From Dasyornis broadbenti (Eukaryota > Chordata > Aves > Passeriformes > Dasyornithidae), in assembly GCA_013397935.1 (NCBI GenBank), contig VZRN01005010.1, forward strand, positions 4,504,160-4,568,159: 64,000 nucleotides of DNA. The letters are read 5' to 3'. A program made the position numbers and the translations under genes. Under the pieces are notes generated by a model. That model searched no databases. It saw only the letters and a program-made list of their open reading frames with translations, and had not been told where the DNA came from. Shown piece by piece: positions 59,397-64,000 of the stretch. Positions within the stretch are counted from its first letter, which is position 1. Every line of letters begins with the position of its first letter.

Positions 59397-60400
59397 TTGC
59401 TCAAGACAGATCCCGTCTCAAAGGACATATTGACGTGCATTTTTCAGCCCATAGCACTCCATCTTATCGGCAGGACTCATGCGTCTTCCCTCACAGGCGT
59501 AACACCTCAGATGCGTTCATTTTCCATGCTTTCATTTTCCATTTCATGGTGAGGTAGTTGAAGCGATGCAAGGCCCTCTGCTCAGGTGGTCTTCTGGAAG
59601 CCTGGACCTCTGCCCAAGGCCACTGTCACCCCTGCCCAAGGCCACTGCCCTGTCAACTGAACATTCTTCATCTCAAATTCAGCAAAACTCAAGCATTTAC
59701 TTCAGGAGACAGTCCCACTACATTTGCTTACCAGTCATACAAGCAAAACACGATCTTTCGAAGTGCAGCTTTATTCTCAGTGCAACAAAGAGCACTCTGG
59801 TATTCAACACACACATTCCTGATTGCATATACAGTTCTGTGGTCTCTCATTAATCAGGAGGTCAGAGGTTTCTGGCCTAACCCTAAAAGGCAGAATAACT
59901 TCAAATAGGACAAGGTAGACATTATTCTTGCTTTTTCATTTATTAAATTCATCTGCCCTGTAAGGCTATCTGCACTTTTTACTGAATAGGAATATCCTTT
60001 AAATTTTCTGCCCTAAAAGAGTAGGCACAGAAACAATAATTAAGGATTAACTAGTGTGCTATAAATTTAGACACTAACTCACTCAACAGCAAACTGTGGC
60101 TATCTCATCTTCTTAAACAACTAATTTTCTATTCTCCTAGTTAGAATTTTGGGTCAGAATTCCAATTGTTTTTTTCCTTACAGTCGTCTTTTTTTCCTTT
60201 ATTGCCTCTTAAAAGAAGTCAGGAAAGCCAGAAGAAAGTTTCAGTTAGCCACTCTATCAACTGAATAATGAGGCTGGCACAAATGAATGGAGATATTTTG
60301 GGGCTCCATAAGCAGAACTGGAACCAGAATGCAATTCATAATTTTGTTTGCTGCATCCTAAGCTGCTGCTATGGAAAGGAAGGTAAAGTTCGGTAATTAT

Positions 60401-60690
60401 CATAAAATCATAGAATCACAGAATGGTTTGGGTTGGAAGCAACCTTAAAGATCATCTAGTTCCAACATCCCCTGCCATGGGCAGGGACACATCCCACTAG
60501 ATCAGGTTGCTGTGTGCTCCATTCAGCCTAGCCTTGAACATTTCCAGGGATGAGGCATCCGCAGCTTCTCTGGGGTCTCTGTTCCAGTGCCTCGCCATCC
60601 TCTGAGTAAAGTATTTCTTCCTAACACCTAACCTAAATCTCTCATCTTTTAGTTTAAAACCACTCTAGTCCTATCACTATCTGCCTCTCT
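60401..60690 (-). mobile_element. CR1 LINE, 3' end (minus, 290 bp)
   Basis: Antisense CR1 tail. Three octamer repeats (CATAAAATCATAGAATCACA then GAATG) are followed by GGTTTGGGTTGGAAGCAACC, AAGATCATCTAGTTCCAACA, CCTGCCATGGGCAGGGACA, GAGGCATCCGCAGCTTCTCT and CTGTTCCAGTGCCTC. Read on the minus strand, this is the usual CR1 3' UTR order ending in ATTCTRTG repeats. It is 5'-truncated and non-coding. Confidence 0.96.
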
Positions 60691-61764
60691 AATTATGTTG
60701 TCTGATGCCAGCATAGTGTCTAGTTTTCACTTGCACATATATTTGTTATTAAAATTAGAACCAGGCAAAGCCCAGAGCTAAAAAATCATCCAGTGTGTGT
60801 GCCATAGGTGGTTACAGACTTCAACGTTCCCTTGCCGGTTCAAATGAAATATGAATAAGGATAGGAGTAAGGATCCACACTATTCCAATCCTTAAATTCA
60901 GATTCAAAAGTATGTGTACTTACAACCTGAGGCCAGCTCCGTTTCAATGCCAAACCAGGAAACCTCACAGTCAGAGCAGATCCTGAACTGGAAAGACCAT
61001 GCTGGATGCTTCCACCCTACCATTAGGAGCAGAAGAGGAGACACAGCTCAAGGGGCTGCTTGGTACCTAACATTTAAGGGGATTGCAGGGTAGGAGACCG
61101 TAGTCAGGGGGGATACTGCAGAGTGGCCAGCACCAAGTAATTCACCCAGGTGCCCAATGCCAACTTATCTGCTGCTTGTGCCAGGTTACGGTGCTTTGCC
61201 ACAGTGCTTTCTCCTTCTCTCTCTCTCTTGCACTCCAGCATGCAAGTTCCCCCTAATGCAGGCTGCTGGTGTGCTACACTGCATTAAGCAGACCCCATCA
61301 CTGTGCTCCTACTTCCTGCTTGGGATGCAAACATTTTCAGGTGCCTGTAAACCAGACCAGCAGTCCCAGTGCCAACAGCAAGCCAGTGCGTCTCTAACCC
61401 AAAACCTGCTGCCAAACCAAACAAAAACACCCAATGTGCAAACACCACATATCCATCAGGGAAACTGGGGGAAAGAGACACTCTCTGTCATTTCCCCTCT
61501 GTCACCTGTGCTGCTATTATGCAAATACCAACTAGTTAACAGGCTGGGTCCTTGATATATAAGAAGCACTTCCAACTCTAAAGGCTGCTAATGACCAACT
61601 GCACTACTCAGCTGGAAAACACTGTTAAATCCAGTTTCAGATGCAGATTGCCACACTAGGGTAAAGACTTTTTAATGTTCTTTTACCTCACCTTCTGTTT
61701 CACATAAGACAGCAGCTTCCTCTCAGCTCATCCAATTTTGTGACCCCTGGGAGCTAACATTCCC

Positions 61765-61781
61765 TTTTTTTTTTTTTTTTT
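61765..61781. repeat. Poly-T (17 nt)
   Basis: Uninterrupted T-run. Confidence 0.9.
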
Positions 61782-63648
61782 AATCACTCTTTCTTGCCAT
61801 CCAAAGGAACAGGATTCATGAACACAAAGGCAGTCCTGCTGTCAGATCTGCTATGAAAAAAACATACCTAAGAAACTTTTCAGTTTCTCCTAAAAAACCC
61901 CCCATGAACAAGAAAGATCAACTTTCTGTAACTACTTTTTATATATGACACTTGTCAAAAATCTGAGGAAAGTTTAGAGCTAATTAGGAGCATTTGGATG
62001 ATACAGGTTTTCATTAAACCATACTGATTTGCTGAATCAGCAAGACTAGATGGACAAATGGCAGCTTTGGATTAAGCAGTAATCTTCCTGGTTTTGATCA
62101 GAAGCTAACTTTACAGACTCCCCAAACAGCCCTTCATGAGGACACCAGGGACCTGGCCTAAGCCGTGTTTGCCTCCTTCAGGCCACAGACACACTGATAG
62201 ACTTCCTACACCAGGCACTTATTCCGGACACCTGTCTATACTCAGGCGAGAATCTCTGGCTTAGTCCTGTGGGAACTTTGCTGCTTTGCTGATCAAACAC
62301 TCACTGGGTCTCCTGCATCCCAGGTGAAAGCCCCACATCTACAGTAGGAGACTACTGTCTCTCTCTTTGTGTGGAAAAAATAAATAAATAAAAAAAGGTT
62401 GTTTGGAAAGGCCTTGGATTCACTCCCATGAAGAGAACATATCTATTTAATAAAATAATAATAAAATAAATTTTAAAAACCCTCAGAATGTTTTAATAAG
62501 AATGGAAAACTGATCTGTCTTCTGTAATCCTGTTGTTCTGCCTGGGCCAGCACTTGGGATAAACATAGATATCCCACAGTACGATTTTTACAAACAGTAT
62601 TCACAAATCCAGAACAGATGAAGCAAATGGCAGCATATTCTATTGGGTTCTGTGGTGAAATTAATATACAATACTATGAAATATAGTTGCATGTAGCATG
62701 TCTTTCTAATGATAAAATGTGTATGTACTATTTTGTTTGTTTTCAGGAAATTGTGCAAAGAAAGAGGGAACAAATTATATTTTTGCTCTAAAGGAAAACA
62801 GTGTTTATAATAATCTACTTAGTAACCCAGGTTGCTATGAACACATCAGACCATCACTACCCTCTCCAGGCTGCCTCTTTGCAGAAGCAGCGTGCAGCTC
62901 AAACCCTGCACAGCAGTCTCTCAGCATCCCCACAGGGATCCCAGCACTGCACTTGTGATGTGGTCTCCCTCCCCAGGACATCCACTCCCCTGCACTAACA
63001 AAACTGCCAGCCAGTAAAGCGGGCTTGTAAATCTGGGCATCGGGATTTCCTCCAAAGCTGGATTCAGACTTTAGCACAGATCCCCAGAGCAGCCATGGAC
63101 TCATCACCGCCAGTTGAAGTCAAAACTCATTTCTTTCTTCCCCTTCATCACATCTGTACACATGAACATATTCTCAAGCAAATTAAAGTGCCACAGTAAT
63201 TTCAGCACAATGAAAGAAAGAAGATGGTTTAAAAAAAAGAAAAGTTACTAAAAACAAACGTGTACATGCCTGCACAGAAATAAATACATTAGGAGTATGC
63301 AGGTATTCCAGCAGTATAAACCACATAATTACCCCTAAGTGTAGATAGGCCACAACCCTGGTCTAAGTGATGAAATTTAAAATCTGCCATTACAGAACAG
63401 TGGCCTGAAACATTATATAAGTGACGTGAGTTAAGGATGGAGAAACAGCCTTTACACTCAATTTCCTGGCTTTCCTTGGTTTGCGTCACACCCTTAATGT
63501 TATTTCAACATTGCATTTTGTCCTCTAAATTAAATGTACAGTAGGTGTTTTGTATTTAATTTCCTTACTGTTTTTTTCCCCTCCTAACGGAAAAAGAATG
63601 GAAGAGATTCATGAAAGGTTATAAAACACACATTGTGTACTGGAGAGG

Positions 63649-63829
63649 CTGGAGTAGCTCTTTTGGAGCCTTTTCATTCTCCTGGGAAAATATGTAATTA
63701 GGTAGTTTTTTAACATGTGTATTATATACTGAATTACATGTATTTATATATTTCTCAAAGGAGTATTGCTTACACAATAGCCTGGAGCAACTCTTTTGGA
63801 GCCATTTGGGTCTATCATGTAATTATGTA
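63649..63829. repeat. Degenerate local duplication, about 130-bp period
   Basis: CTGGAGTAGCTCTTTTGGAG (63649) recurs as CTGGAGCAACTCTTTTGGAG (63782). Both are followed by CC and then, further on, by TGTAATTAKGTA (near 63692 and 63817). The spacing differs by a few bases between copies, so this is an old duplication that has drifted. Confidence 0.75.
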
Positions 63830-64000
63830 CTTAAGACCCGTTTATAGTAAATTTTGTTTTGCCTACATAGTAGCTTTTTATTTTTATTTAAGATGAATTT
63901 TAAGGCTTGTGAGAAGTGTGCTACACTGACAGCCATAGAGACTGCAGGCTTCTGTTTATTTACAGAAAGGGAAAGCACGGGTAACGAAGATGTCTGTGGA

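Larger units (their letters stand above)
54659..60400. other. Unrecognised non-coding DNA with exon-like candidates
   Basis: No established gene. It contains a CA-rich tract (55261-55287), two exon-like candidates listed separately (56111-56204 plus, 56992-57078 minus), a 26-bp tandem repeat at 59341-59396 and a 22-bp-period duplicate near 59611-59647. Remaining frames have no recognisable domain. Confidence 0.45.
60691..64000. other. Unrecognised non-coding DNA
   Basis: Contains a T-run (61765-61781), an A-rich TAAATAAATAAA-type tract near 62378-62398 and a degenerate duplication at 63649-63829. The 132-codon frame at 61157-61555 has no domain signature. An acceptor-like TTTGTTTGTTTTCAG near 62732-62746 has no clear donor partner. 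Confidence 0.5.

Noticed and set aside
61157..61555. 132-codon plus-strand open frame
   Set aside because: No family resemblance. Composition (Q/S/P/L/C-rich) follows the local base composition.
1..64000. CRISPR arrays, operons, phage, plasmid or bacterial islands
   Set aside because: The sequence has vertebrate repeats throughout, no closely packed genes and no regularly spaced repeats.

Overview
The window reads as vertebrate, and most likely avian, nuclear DNA. It is AT-rich and almost entirely non-coding. Its recognisable repeats are mainly CR1 LINE copies, several of them ending in the ATTCTATG-type octamers typical of CR1. These sit beside very old relics: a MIR/CORE-SINE, an L2-like reverse transcriptase fragment and a Ty3/gypsy-like gag fragment. 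Two runs of N (1319-1395 and 29480-29501) and a single N (21560) lie beside A-homopolymers, which fits a draft assembly that broke at poly(A). Nothing bacterial, plasmid-like or phage-like is present, and no operon, CRISPR array, rRNA or intact tRNA gene was seen. The species cannot be named from this sequence.

Layout. 0-8.2 kb: unique AT-rich DNA, one assembly gap and one CR1 3' end (2062-2332). 8.2-9.2 kb: a weak MIR-like stretch, then a broken gypsy-like gag fragment (8824-9138) with a degenerate zinc knuckle. 14.6-16.45 kb: the largest element, a 5'-truncated, multiply disabled CR1 covering the end of ORF2 and the 3' UTR. 17.2-17.7 kb, minus strand: a relic of a different LINE lineage (L2-like RT palm/thumb). 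22.7-23.1 kb, minus strand: a MIR-type SINE next to a second tRNA-derived head. 25.5 kb: a short CR1 tail. 34.6, 38.2, 38.6, 39.7 and 41.5 kb: homopolymer, G-rich, AAC-rich, ATT/GAT and AAAC-type simple repeats. 40.0 kb: a 43-bp tandem duplication. 54.3-54.7 kb and 60.4-60.7 kb: two CR1 3' ends in opposite orientations. 59.3 kb and 63.6-63.8 kb: local duplications.

No host protein-coding gene could be established. The long open frames lack recognisable domains and often run through homopolymers. A few segments have good acceptor/donor signals around a frame that stays open (plus strand 46546-46600 and 56111-56204; minus strand 42426-42491 and 56992-57078; a possible first exon at 21356-21401). 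They are reported as low-confidence exon candidates only, because 64 kb of random sequence also yields such pairs. The likeliest reading is an intergenic desert or the interior of long introns, possibly with regulatory elements that cannot be shown without alignment to other species. No convincing novel system was found.
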